The translations under genes and the position numbers were made by a program. Below, in pieces: positions 15,526 through 23,001 of a stretch of DNA of 25,011 nt. A model generated the notes under the pieces. It had not been told where the DNA came from. It did not search any database and saw nothing but the letters and a program-made list of their open reading frames with translations. This DNA comes from a virus. Where the stretch lies: positions 1 to 25,011 of IMG/VR virus record IMGVR_UViG_3300046535_000471, one strand, 5' to 3'. Within the stretch, counting starts at the first letter, position 1. Every line of letters begins with the position of its first letter.

Positions 15526-15714
15526 TTAACTCCCGGTCAGCTCGCGCACGGTGCGCTGGATGTCGCTGCCGTCGCCGCGGGCGGCGTTGGCGCCATCAAC
15601 CAGGCGCGTGGCTCGCTCGACCTTCTCGCGGTCGATGCCGAGCGTCGCCCATGCGAAAACCTGTCGCGGCGTCATCTCCCATACCGCTTCGGCGCGGTGG
15701 TTCCAGGCGATCAA
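15526..15714 (-). CDS. Second tail assembly chaperone (gpT-like small ORF)
   Basis: The 62-aa frame contains 'AVWEMTPRQVFAWATLG', close to the 'fW-x-mTP-x-E' pattern of short tail assembly chaperones such as the GTA and rhizobial versions encoded just before the tape measure. The only start giving this protein is TTG (15714-15712), embedded in the stop of the first chaperone. The frame is also -1 relative to the first chaperone and open upstream into 'KRPAAGSHLAVAVEQL', so production as a G-T fusion by -1 frameshifting is an alternative. No strong slippery heptamer is visible; GCAAAC in that region is the nearest candidate. Confidence 0.65.
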   Translation of the reverse strand: MIAWNHRAEAVWEMTPRQVFAWATLGIDREKVERATRLVDGANAARGDGSDIQRTVRELTGS

Positions 15715-16130
15715 CTGCTCAACTGCGACGGCAAGGTGGCTTCCGGCAGCAGGCCGTTTGCGCTGACCTCTGGCGCCGCCTCGGGCTCGGCCAGCGCGAG
15801 CGGAGGGCGCTGCGGGAATGTCAATTTCACGACCTCCCCGGCAATGGCGATCGCGATATCGGGCGGCAGTTGTTCCGCCTGTCGCTCGTATTGCGGGTCG
15901 CCGTGATGACCCAAGCCCGCGGCGATTAGCGCGGGCATAGCGTCACTGGCGCTCATGAGAGTGGCGTCGCCCTCGATGACGCGGGCAAAGGATGGGAACT
16001 TGCGGCTGATCTCGGCAAGGTGCGACAAGGACACGCCCGTCAGTTCGACCGCAGCGGGGCCGTCTTCGCTGTCGATCATGACCGTGGCGCGAGGCCGCTT
16101 CGGTACAATGTCGAGAAAGCTGATCGGCAT
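15711..16130 (-). CDS. Tail assembly chaperone (gpG-like)
   Basis: The 139-aa protein lies between tail tube and tape measure genes, where tail assembly chaperones are encoded. It has a beta-strand N-terminus ('FLDIVPKRPRATVMI'), a helical middle ('LSHLAEISRKFPSFARVI', 'MPALIAAGLG') and a low-complexity acidic C-terminus. ATG at 16130 overlaps the tail tube stop (ATGA); the frame is open further upstream but that part is antisense-like and overlaps the tail tube gene, so I reject the longer start. It would coat the tape measure during assembly, as known for gpG of lambda. Confidence 0.75.
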   Translation of the reverse strand: MPISFLDIVPKRPRATVMIDSEDGPAAVELTGVSLSHLAEISRKFPSFARVIEGDATLMSASDAMPALIAAGLGHHGDPQYERQAEQLPPDIAIAIAGEVVKLTFPQRPPLALAEPEAAPEVSANGLLPEATLPSQLSS

Positions 16131-16642
16131 CAGGCGGCCAGCAAGGCCAGCCGCAAATTCTCGGCGGTGAACTCGTCCATCACCATCCGCACCGTCGCGG
16201 TCTGCTGCACCACCGGCCGGAAGTCGCGCTTTCGAATGCCGCCGCGGTGGTTCCAGTGGTCGAGCATTTCGACGGCTTGCGTGAACTCGAACACGTTGAC
16301 GTTGCCGACGTCGCGCGCAACCGGGGTCGGCACTGCGGTAGTCGGTTCCGGCGTCCACGTCACCACGCCCGTCCCCACATAATAGTTATCCACATCGGGT
16401 GCGGTCTGCGAACCGTCCGGATGCAGCACCGTCCCGAAGCTGCCATCCGGTTGTGCCAGCACCTCGCCCGTGACTTCGAGCAACCCATACTCGTCGCCGA
16501 TGGCATTGATTGCGGCGTTCGGATTGATCTGGCACGAGGTCAACGTGATGGTCAATTTCGGGCCGATATTGTTAGCTCCGGTAAAGATCAGCTTCCCGCG
16601 TTTCTCTGGTTCGGTGCCGATATTCAGTGTTGATGCTGCCAT
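16130..16642 (-). CDS. Major tail tube protein
   Basis: The 170-aa protein is beta-rich with Gly/Thr turns and ends in 'VMDEFTAENLRLALLAA', the 'T-x-E-NL-x-LAL' C-terminal pattern of siphophage tail tube subunits. The N-terminal 'NIGTEPEKRGKLIFTGANNIGPKLTITL' (in parts) resembles the first tube strands. It would polymerise as hexameric rings around the tape measure. It follows the gp10-type protein after a 13-base gap and precedes the chaperones, the canonical order. Confidence 0.82.
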   Translation of the reverse strand: MAASTLNIGTEPEKRGKLIFTGANNIGPKLTITLTSCQINPNAAINAIGDEYGLLEVTGEVLAQPDGSFGTVLHPDGSQTAPDVDNYYVGTGVVTWTPEPTTAVPTPVARDVGNVNVFEFTQAVEMLDHWNHRGGIRKRDFRPVVQQTATVRMVMDEFTAENLRLALLAA

Positions 16643-16655
16643 TGCCTGCCGCTCC

Positions 16656-17150
16656 TCACTTCAGTGTAGCGAAGTCGAACTCGTTGATGGTCTGGCCGAT
16701 GGCGGCCTCTAGCTCGGCCTTGACCTGTGGCCGCATCGCCGCGGCCGGGCCGCGCAGGAATCGCCGCGCCCGGATATGCGGGCGGCGGCGTTCGTAGGCG
16801 GCGACCGCACCCCCGGATCTGCGATGGGCGCCGACGGCCACGGAGCCGCCCCGCCTTCCCGGTCCGCCATATTCGAGCGCACCAAAGGCAGCCCCTAAGT
16901 CGCCGCGACCGCGGCTTATGCGGACGCGCCCGCGGACGAAGTTTGGGCGCACATCGACATAGGCATGCGTCGCCCCGCGCAGCCGCCCGGTGCGAACCGG
17001 CTCGGCGGCTTTAACGCGCGCAAGCAATTGATGCGTGATGCGGCCTATCGCGACTTTCAGCTTGGCTTGCAGGGCCGGCGTGATCTCGTCGAAGTGTAGA
17101 GCTAACTTGGTGATGCTCGACGAGTCGATGGTGATCCCGAAATCAGCCAT
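16656..17150 (-). CDS. HK97 gp10-type neck/tail-completion protein
   Basis: The 164-aa product fits the HK97-gp10 family: a helical N-terminal region ('LQAKLKVAIGRITHQLLARVKAAEP'), the signature 'TGRLR' (54-58), strands, and 'ALEYGGPG' (91-98), with a final helix. Family members lie at the head-tail interface of long-tailed phages. The gene lies three bases after the tail terminator-like gene and before the tail tube. It is rich in Arg/Gly in the second half ('GRRGGSVAVGAHRRSGG'), likely surface or DNA-facing loops. Confidence 0.82.
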   Translation of the reverse strand: MADFGITIDSSSITKLALHFDEITPALQAKLKVAIGRITHQLLARVKAAEPVRTGRLRGATHAYVDVRPNFVRGRVRISRGRGDLGAAFGALEYGGPGRRGGSVAVGAHRRSGGAVAAYERRRPHIRARRFLRGPAAAMRPQVKAELEAAIGQTINEFDFATLK

Positions 17151-17153
17151 CAG

Positions 17154-17777
17154 TCAGCTCAACCCGGCGAGAATGCGCAGCGGTATGGTGACGCTGGCTA
17201 GGCCGCCGATGTGACCAGGGTCTTTCTGCACCTCGCCCTCGATCCGGCAATACAGCACGCCGTGCCCGCCCAGCTCCTGACGAAAGGTTTGCGGCGTCGG
17301 GTAGAGCGCCCGCTCGATGCCGTCGAGCAGCACGTTCAGCATGCTCGCCGGGACCGCGGCCTGGGCGGCGCCGACCTTGGTGTAGATCCACGCCTGGCAA
17401 TCGAATTGCACCAGCGGCTTCATACCCTCCCAGATGTGCATTTCACCAAGCTCGATGAGGTAGAGCGCTGGCATGTCCTGCTCGACGTTGGCGTCGGCGA
17501 GGCGGCGTGCCGCGGTCTGGAAACCCTGCGTCAATGGCGCGGCGGTGCGGTCGGCTATCGCCGGCAGCGATGTCGTGACGGTGGGTGTGGTGGTGGCGAT
17601 CGTCGCGTCGGCCGGCAAGCCGTCGCCGGCAATCGGCATCCCGACCATCAGCCCGGTCGCGTCGCTGACGTTGGCGAGCGTCACGTCGCCGGTCGTGGTG
17701 TCGGCGGTGAAATTGAACACCAGTGGCGGCCCGGTCAATTTGGCGAACAGCGCGGTCATGATCGCTTCGCGGTTCAT
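17154..17777 (-). CDS. Tail terminator-like protein with an inserted beta domain
   Basis: The 207-aa protein starts with ATG at 17777, overlapping the gp6-type stop (ATGA); an upstream-open frame is not needed. The N-terminal helix 'MNREAIMTALFAKL' and the C-terminal part (about 84-207; 'VQFDCQAWIYTKV', 'LNVLLDGIERALYP', 'RIEGEVQKDPGH', 'VTIPLRIL') look like a phage tail terminator/minor tail fold. Between them, about residues 18-80, lies a Gly/Thr-rich beta segment ('GDVTLANVSDATGLMVGMPIAGDGLP' in pieces) of the type 'xGL-x-VGM-x-V-x-G-x-GIP', common in phage decoration and fibre proteins. This appears to be a domain insertion into a loop after helix 1. Confidence 0.7.
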   Translation of the reverse strand: MNREAIMTALFAKLTGPPLVFNFTADTTTGDVTLANVSDATGLMVGMPIAGDGLPADATIATTTPTVTTSLPAIADRTAAPLTQGFQTAARRLADANVEQDMPALYLIELGEMHIWEGMKPLVQFDCQAWIYTKVGAAQAAVPASMLNVLLDGIERALYPTPQTFRQELGGHGVLYCRIEGEVQKDPGHIGGLASVTIPLRILAGLS

Positions 17778-18397
17778 CCGACCAGGCCGCGGCGATAGGG
17801 ATTGAGCAACGAGGCGATATCCTGCGGGATCATCGAGCCGCCCGGCACGCCGCCGACCCAAAATTCTTGCCGGCCGAGCCCCGGCGATTCTGTCGCGCGC
17901 AGCATCGGGTCGCGCCCGCGTGCCGCATTGTCCATAGTGCAGAGGTCGAGCACCGCTTGCTGCACGTCGAACGGCACCGGATCGAAGCCGGCGGCGTAGG
18001 ACACCGAGAGTGATGTCGTGCTCTGCCAGTGCATCGGCTCGGTGAGCCGGTAGAGCAACCCGGCGTATTGATCGAGGCCGAGGTCCGCGGCAGTCAGGGC
18101 GGCGCCGTCGAGGGTAACGACGATCGATGCCGGGTCGATCGGCGCTTGTGACAAGATCAGCGGCTCGCTGTTGGTGCCGCCGCTGCCGCCGCGGAAGGTG
18201 TCGAGATAGGTTTGGACGACAAAGATGCGGTTGCAGTAGCGCTCGGCCTGTCGCGAGGTGCGGTCGATTACCTTGGTCAGCCAGGCGTCGTTGGCGGTGT
18301 CGCCGGCCCGCACCCGCAATTGCTCGCGCAGATCGTCGAGGCTGACCAGCGTGCGGTCGGTGGCGGGCGTGGATATCTGGCTGAAGAGCGGCCTCAT
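17774..18397 (-). CDS. Head-tail connector protein, HK97 gp6 type
   Basis: The 207-aa protein begins with the connector pattern 'VSLDDLREQLRVRAGDTANDAWLTKVIDRT' (in parts) followed by 'RYCNRIFV', a helical bundle that packs against the portal in the gp6 family, then beta strands 'VTLDGAALTA' and 'SLSVSYAAGFDPVPFDVQQAVLDLC'. ATG overlaps the stop of the collagen-like gene and its own stop overlaps the tail terminator-like gene. It should form the ring below the portal. Assignment by motif order and context is firm. Confidence 0.83.
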   Translation of the reverse strand: MRPLFSQISTPATDRTLVSLDDLREQLRVRAGDTANDAWLTKVIDRTSRQAERYCNRIFVVQTYLDTFRGGSGGTNSEPLILSQAPIDPASIVVTLDGAALTAADLGLDQYAGLLYRLTEPMHWQSTTSLSVSYAAGFDPVPFDVQQAVLDLCTMDNAARGRDPMLRATESPGLGRQEFWVGGVPGGSMIPQDIASLLNPYRRGLVG

Positions 18398-19104
18398 CTG
18401 CGCCGGCCGTCGCTCTCGATGTAATACAGCTCAAAGAAATTGCGCACGTCCAACACCGCCCCGGTGCTGCCGTCGCTCATGATCGGGGCTGCGCGGTAGT
18501 CGCTGATCGCCCAGTCGACGATGGTGGCGCCGGATGGGCCGGGCGGGCCTCGCTCGCCACGCTCGCCAGTCTTGCCGCGGGAGCCGGCCTGCCCGGACAA
18601 GGCCCAGCCATCGCCGGGTAGCGGCCCAGGGTCGTCGTGGCGTGCGCGCCATTCCGAACCGTGCCAAGACACCAGATCGAATTGCCGATAGCTCCGCGCG
18701 GAGTCGTGCAGGCCGCAGACCTCGCCGACATAGGCCTCCGGCCCCGCCGGCCCCGGCTCCCCTGGCGGCCCCTGGATACCCTGATCGCCGGGTGGGCCTG
18801 TGATAGCCTCGCCTGGCTCTCCACGCTCTCCAGGGCTTCCCTGCGGCCCCGGTGGGCCGTCCTGCAACGCAGCAAGTTTTTCGGCGACCATCTCGTAGAG
18901 CTTGAGCTTCGCGCTGGACACCTCGGCTTGCAGCTCGGCGATGATGCGACGATGTTCCATAGTCGCGAGATCGCGCTCCCTTTGCCATTCGCGGCGCTCG
19001 ACCGCGAGCGCCTGGCCGAGGGCGTCCGTCCAGCCGTCAAGCAGCGCGTCGGGCATGTCGGTCGGCGGCGCGCCGAATGTTGAGGCTAGTGTCTTGGTTT
19101 GCAT
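18394..19104 (-). CDS. Collagen-like phage protein with coiled coil and carbohydrate-binding-like domain
   Basis: The 236-aa product has a helical coiled-coil segment (about 35-80), a first Gly-X-Y run (about 83-122, broken once near ITG), a domain with 'ARSYRQFDLVSWHGSEWRARHD' in pieces (about 130-170; reminiscent of CBM5/12 chitin-binding-like modules with exposed Trp), a second Gly-X-Y run (about 171-192), and a conserved-looking C-terminal patch. This layout suits a trimeric fibre projecting from the virion. The gene overlaps the 3' end of the portal gene by 68 bases and is coupled to the gp6 connector by ATGA. A head decoration or neck-whisker role is inferred. The start at 19104 lacks a strong ribosome binding site; M17 is possible. 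Confidence 0.75.
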   Translation of the reverse strand: MQTKTLASTFGAPPTDMPDALLDGWTDALGQALAVERREWQRERDLATMEHRRIIAELQAEVSSAKLKLYEMVAEKLAALQDGPPGPQGSPGERGEPGEAITGPPGDQGIQGPPGEPGPAGPEAYVGEVCGLHDSARSYRQFDLVSWHGSEWRARHDDPGPLPGDGWALSGQAGSRGKTGERGERGPPGPSGATIVDWAISDYRAAPIMSDGSTGAVLDVRNFFELYYIESDGRRR

Positions 19105-20560
19105 TCGGGAGATTCCCGGCGGGTGAGGAGGGCGACGCCTCGGCGGCATCGCTCGGCGGCGACGAGGGCGGCGCGCCCGGTGCCGGGGTGGACGGCGGCG
19201 GGCTAGACCATGCCGATAGCGGAACGACCTGCTGCTGGACCCGCGGCTCGTCGCCGTCCTCGGCTTCCGGCAGGTCTTCCAGCCGACGCGCTTCGTTCGG
19301 CGAGAAAATGCCGCCCTGGACACCTTGCGCCAGCGCCGCAATACGATCCTTCAGATTACTGCGCTCCAGCGCAGCGGTATCGAGTTCGAGGTATTCGTCG
19401 GGCCAGCCGGCGAGGCCGAAAAAGCCGCCGATCGCTTCCTCGATGTGGTTGAGGCAAAAGCCCAATCCCGACGCGATCCAGAACCGCATCAGGTTCTCGG
19501 TGCTGGCCGCCTTCGGTGCGCCCTGCTGCGTGTACAACGACAGCAATTCCAGCGGCATGCGGTAGACCGAGGCGATGCGGCCATCGGTGATTTGCAGCAT
19601 CTCGGCGAGCTGTGCGTCGCGGCTGCTGGTGGCGGTCTGCTCCCATTTGACGCCGCCGGTCAGGATTGGGGTGCGGCCGGCGCCGGCACCCCTCGTAACT
19701 TCCTCCCAGCGGGCGCGAGTAGCTACCATCTGCTCTTCGCTCCATTCCTGGTCGGTCATCAGCACGCCGCTCGGGCGCGACTGGTTCTGACTGTAGGACA
19801 GCGCTTGCTGCACCATGCTGTTGCTGGCGGCAATGTCCAGCAGTGCGCTGGTGAGCGGCGGCTCGCCAACGAGCGGGCGGGAGCGGTTATTGCGGGTATC
19901 GAGCCGGATGTGCAGCACGTCGCGCGCCGGCACTGCGGTGAGCGCGTCGTGCGGAATGCTGTTATCGATGATCGGGTTGCCGGCCAAGTTGTAGAAAATC
20001 TCGCCGTTGGTGGCGATCCGCGGCCCCGAGATCCGCGAATCCATCAAGTGCAGCTCGGCGACCTCGTAGCGGTTATTGCGCAATGCCAGCGCGTAGGCAT
20101 TGCCGGTGTCGTAGAGCGCGCCGGTCAGATTCAGCAAAAAGTCGGAGATCGACTGATAGCTATTCGGTTTCTTGAGTATGCGAGAAAGCGCCGATGTGGC
20201 GACGCGCTCGCGGCCGCCGTCGCCGGTGCTGCGCCAATGCGTGCCGGGACACATTGCGGTGGTCTGAGCGTAGGCGGCGACGCAGGCATAGACGACGGCA
20301 CCGCCGCCGGCTTGCAACGGGTTGTAGCCCATCTGCCAGAAATTGGTCGGCCAGTCGGTCGGGATGATGCCGCCGCCGAGCGGCAGCAGATAGCCGTTGC
20401 CGATCTGCTGCTTCGCCCGCGGCCGGAAGACGCTTGCCAGCGCGGTGGTGATCCGCGCCAGCCCGGTGGGTTCAGCCACGGCGGCGGGATGCCTGAGTGC
20501 CTGCCGCGCCATTGACCGCAACCGCATTCGAGGGCGGCGCGGCGGTGGAGCCGTTGGCAT
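19037..20560 (-). CDS. Portal protein, HK97 family
   Basis: The 507-aa protein forms the dodecameric DNA entry ring. Typical portal features are visible: 'ALYDTGNAYALALRN' (about 148-162), 'LHIRLDTRNNRSRPLVGEPPL' in pieces, 'LQITDGRIASVYRMPLELLS', and near the end of the core 'FSPNEARRLEDLPEAEDGDEP' in two parts (about 417-439). A Pro/Ser/Ala-rich tail follows (about 440-490). The start is uncertain: ATGs at 20560, 20527 and 20512 all lack a good ribosome binding site, and the first overlaps the Ig-like gene by 89 bases. It lies after the capsid gene rather than between TerL and protease, which is unusual. Confidence 0.9.
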   Translation of the reverse strand: MPTAPPPRRPRMRLRSMARQALRHPAAVAEPTGLARITTALASVFRPRAKQQIGNGYLLPLGGGIIPTDWPTNFWQMGYNPLQAGGGAVVYACVAAYAQTTAMCPGTHWRSTGDGGRERVATSALSRILKKPNSYQSISDFLLNLTGALYDTGNAYALALRNNRYEVAELHLMDSRISGPRIATNGEIFYNLAGNPIIDNSIPHDALTAVPARDVLHIRLDTRNNRSRPLVGEPPLTSALLDIAASNSMVQQALSYSQNQSRPSGVLMTDQEWSEEQMVATRARWEEVTRGAGAGRTPILTGGVKWEQTATSSRDAQLAEMLQITDGRIASVYRMPLELLSLYTQQGAPKAASTENLMRFWIASGLGFCLNHIEEAIGGFFGLAGWPDEYLELDTAALERSNLKDRIAALAQGVQGGIFSPNEARRLEDLPEAEDGDEPRVQQQVVPLSAWSSPPPSTPAPGAPPSSPPSDAAEASPSSPAGNLPNANQDTSLNIRRAADRHARRAA

Positions 20561-20969
20561 TGGTTGCCGTCACGACGCATCTGATCGAAGTGCCGGCATC
20601 GGCGGCCTGCACGACGTATGTGGCCGCGTCGGCAGCGCCGGCCGCGCTCCAGGCGTAGCTGTAGCTGGTCGGTTCGCCGGTCCAGTTGCCCATCGTGCAG
20701 GTCAGTGTTCCGCCCACGGTGGCGCTGCCATCGACAAACGGCACGTCTTTGTTCACCGGCGGCATCGATTCAGGCGGCGGCCCGGTGGCGATCAGCAGGG
20801 CGAGATCATTTTGTGCTTGGGTCAGTGCCGGGGTGAGGTCGTCGCCGTCGCGCGCGACGATCCTCGGCTCGCCCAGCGGCATTGCCCGGCCGGCTACCGC
20901 CAACACCATCTCGTTCGCCTGCTCCTGCGTCGGGTACGGCGTCAGATCGTCCTCTTTCGGTTCCGGCAT
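20472..20969 (-). CDS. Ig-like domain protein between capsid and portal genes
   Basis: The protein of about 165 aa has an acidic helical N-terminus ('EEANEMVLAV'-like, 'LTQAQNDLALLIATG') and a C-terminal Ig-like domain (about 70-155): 'GGTLTCTMGNWTG', 'SYSYAWSAAG', 'CVVTATNANGST', the classic strand/Trp/Cys/Thr-Asn-Ala pattern of bacterial and phage Ig-like modules. I use the second of two adjacent ATGs (20969) because AGGAGG at 20975-20980 is then five bases upstream; the first ATG leaves only two. Its location suggests a capsid decoration, which in many phages weakly binds glycans or surfaces. It is independent of the chain upstream, being separated from the capsid gene by a hairpin-containing gap. 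Confidence 0.75.
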   Translation of the reverse strand: MPEPKEDDLTPYPTQEQANEMVLAVAGRAMPLGEPRIVARDGDDLTPALTQAQNDLALLIATGPPPESMPPVNKDVPFVDGSATVGGTLTCTMGNWTGEPTSYSYAWSAAGAADAATYVVQAADAGTSIRCVVTATNANGSTAAPPSNAVAVNGAAGTQASRRRG

Positions 20970-20974
20970 CATCG

Positions 20975-20980
20975 CCTCCT
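20975..20980 (-). promoter_or_regulatory. Perfect AGGAGG ribosome binding site that decides the start of the Ig-like gene
   Basis: On the - strand AAAGGAGG precedes two adjacent ATG codons. The spacing is five bases to the second and two to the first, so the second is the better start. It is the strongest Shine-Dalgarno element noticed in the operon, where most genes rely on overlapping stop/start codons, and implies abundant independent translation of the Ig-like protein. Confidence 0.75.
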
Positions 20981-20988
20981 TTGGTGAC

Positions 20989-21019
20989 GATCCGGCGCAG
21001 CAACCACCGCGCCGGAATC
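20989..21019 (-). terminator. Strong intergenic hairpin after the capsid gene
   Basis: In the 66-base gap after the protease-capsid gene, GATTCCGGCGC (21019-21009) pairs with GCGCCGGATC (20998-20989), a 10-bp stem with one bulged T and a 10-base loop. There is no T-run after it, so full intrinsic termination is doubtful; partial termination or protection of the 3' end of abundant capsid mRNA is a better guess. The hairpin itself is seen directly. Confidence 0.45.
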
Positions 21020-21038
21020 CGCCATGTGTAACGCCGTG

Positions 21039-22997
21039 CTACCAAGTAACCCCCGTGATCCAGGCAATCACCCCGGTGCGGCGCATCGCCCAGTTCATCG
21101 GCAGAATCATTCGCAGCGCCAGCGAATCGGTCTGGAACATCGACCGTGACGGCGATGCGACGACGCCGCTGCCCTGTGCGCCCGTCACCAATTGCAGCGG
21201 GGTGGTATCCTCAAAGTGCAACGTCGCCTGATCCGACACCTCAAAGCGCGGGTCGTCACCGGCCACCGACATGAAATCGGCGGCATCCAGCAGGATCACC
21301 ATAGTGGCCGGACAGGTTGACGAGACGATGACCGGGTAGCCCTGGAGCATGTTCCCGTCGATTTCCTGCTTGAACGGAAAGACGCCGTTGGCAGTAGCCG
21401 TCAGCCCTATCGAGTTCGACTGCGCCGGGTTCATGATCCACACCGGGGTCCGCAGGCTGTTTGCCGTCGCCAGCACCGCGACCATCTGCTTGATGTCGCC
21501 AACCAGCGCGGTGAAACCACCGCCGGCGGTCGGGGTCAGGCCGCTGACGCCGCTGCGCAAACCCGCTGGCCGGATCGCGCTTGCCGCGGTGGCGTCGACC
21601 AGGATCGTGTCGATCGCAATCGATGTGTCCTCGGCAATCAAGGACCGAAGAATGCCTTCGATCTGCGGGTTCGAGTGCTCGGCAATTTCGCGCGTATAAC
21701 TCGAAATCACCGCCATCTTCTTCAAGCCGATGGTGATGGGCGCGAAAGAAGCCTGCCGCACCGGGATCGGCGCACCTTCCGCCACGAACGATCCCGCGAT
21801 GCTTGCCGTGGTGGTGCGCGTCGGCATGCTGAGCACGGCGAAACGGCCGAGCATGGCGCGGAAACCGCGCGCCGACAGCGGGCCATAGATCGAGCCCGGA
21901 TAAAGCAGATCGAGGAACTCGCCATAGGTCGTCGTCGCCAATGTGTCGGCCCAACCGACCCCGGTCATGGTCGCGGGCGCCGTGGCGGCGCGGGTAAAGT
22001 AATCGTGGACCGCCCGCGTCGGCTCAAAATCGGGATAATTGCCGTAGCGTTCGTGCAGCGCCTCTTGCAGCGAGATCTTTTTGCAATACGCCACCACCTT
22101 CGTGGTCATGTGGCGCAGCATCAGATAGCCGGGCTCTTCCTGCTTCCTGGGCACCGCCCAGGTCTTCGGTGCCGTGCTCGGCAGGCTGGCGCCGGGCGGG
22201 TACACCGAGGTGCGGGATGCCGGCCCCGCGACAGGGTCGGTGGCCGTGGCGCCCAGCGCCTTTTCGGCGCGCTGCCAGGTGCCGAGCTGATTCTCAACCT
22301 GCTCGATGCGCTCGGTGAGTTCGGCGGTTTTTGTCAAATCGTCGGGATCGAGCACGGCAAGCTGATCACGATAGGCGGTGATCTCGCCCTGGGCGTTTTG
22401 GATGCGTTCGGATAACTGGGTCATCGGTTTGTGCTTTCGGAAAAGGGTGTCTGTTCCGGCTGGCACGCCGATGGGTTTACGAGGCGGCGGCGATGGCTGA
22501 TCGGGTTCGGCTGACACGCTGAAGATCAGTTGCTGCCCTTCGCGAGAGATACCGAGCGACTTGGCGATCGCCAGTGCGTTCGGGTTGGCGGGAACCGAGA
22601 CCAGCGAGCACTCCACCAGCTCGGCCTCGACGAAACGGATGCCGCCCGATTTGCCGAGCGGCTCGACCTTGTCGGAATGAAACCCGACCGAGACGGCACG
22701 CAAAACGCCGCCGGCAACCGCAGCGTGGATCTCGCGCATGCGGTCGGAGACGGGATCGAGCAATTCGAGGCGGCCGGTGAGTTGGCCGCCGCGCACGCCG
22801 ACATCGTGCCACTTCCCGATCGGGAAGCTGGCGTTGTGGCCGAACAGCGCTACCGGGTTGCGCTGGAAATTATCCAGCCGCCAGCCATCGGGCTCGATCA
22901 CGTCGCCCATGCGGTCGACGCTGCCATCGCTCATCACGAACTCGAGCGGGTTCGCCGCGGGCGGTGGCGCCGCGGTTTGTTTAACACGCAGTTCCAT
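21039..22997 (-). CDS. Fused prohead protease - major capsid protein (HK97 fold)
   Basis: One uninterrupted 652-aa frame joins a U35-type prohead protease to an HK97-fold capsid protein. Protease part (about 1-165): 'LFGHN' with H53, 'GKWHDVGV', 'LRAVSVGF' with S103 and 'VECSLVSVPANPNA' (128-141), matching the His and Ser motifs of the family. A Pro-rich linker (165-190) leads to a helical delta/scaffold-like region (192-245, coiled-coil pattern) and then the capsid domain (about 290-652) with 'FVAEGAPIPVR', 'TIGLKKMAVISSYTREIAEHS' and 'GYPVIVSS'. A Met at residue 192 (ATG at 22424) could in principle start a separate capsid protein, but no good ribosome binding site precedes it. The precursor presumably cleaves itself during maturation. 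The gene starts four bases after TerL. Confidence 0.9.
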   Translation of the reverse strand: MELRVKQTAAPPPAANPLEFVMSDGSVDRMGDVIEPDGWRLDNFQRNPVALFGHNASFPIGKWHDVGVRGGQLTGRLELLDPVSDRMREIHAAVAGGVLRAVSVGFHSDKVEPLGKSGGIRFVEAELVECSLVSVPANPNALAIAKSLGISREGQQLIFSVSAEPDQPSPPPRKPIGVPAGTDTLFRKHKPMTQLSERIQNAQGEITAYRDQLAVLDPDDLTKTAELTERIEQVENQLGTWQRAEKALGATATDPVAGPASRTSVYPPGASLPSTAPKTWAVPRKQEEPGYLMLRHMTTKVVAYCKKISLQEALHERYGNYPDFEPTRAVHDYFTRAATAPATMTGVGWADTLATTTYGEFLDLLYPGSIYGPLSARGFRAMLGRFAVLSMPTRTTTASIAGSFVAEGAPIPVRQASFAPITIGLKKMAVISSYTREIAEHSNPQIEGILRSLIAEDTSIAIDTILVDATAASAIRPAGLRSGVSGLTPTAGGGFTALVGDIKQMVAVLATANSLRTPVWIMNPAQSNSIGLTATANGVFPFKQEIDGNMLQGYPVIVSSTCPATMVILLDAADFMSVAGDDPRFEVSDQATLHFEDTTPLQLVTGAQGSGVVASPSRSMFQTDSLALRMILPMNWAMRRTGVIAWITGVTW

Positions 22998-23001
22998 TGG
23001 A

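Noticed and set aside
16131-16358. N-terminal extension of the first tail chaperone
   Set aside because: It lies within the tail tube gene in another frame with shadow-type composition; ATG at 16130 forms a normal ATGA junction.
17778-18434. N-terminal extension of the tail terminator-like frame to 18434
   Set aside because: The added part overlaps the gp6 connector gene completely and reads as Arg/Ala-rich shadow; ATG at 17777 overlaps the upstream stop as elsewhere in the operon.
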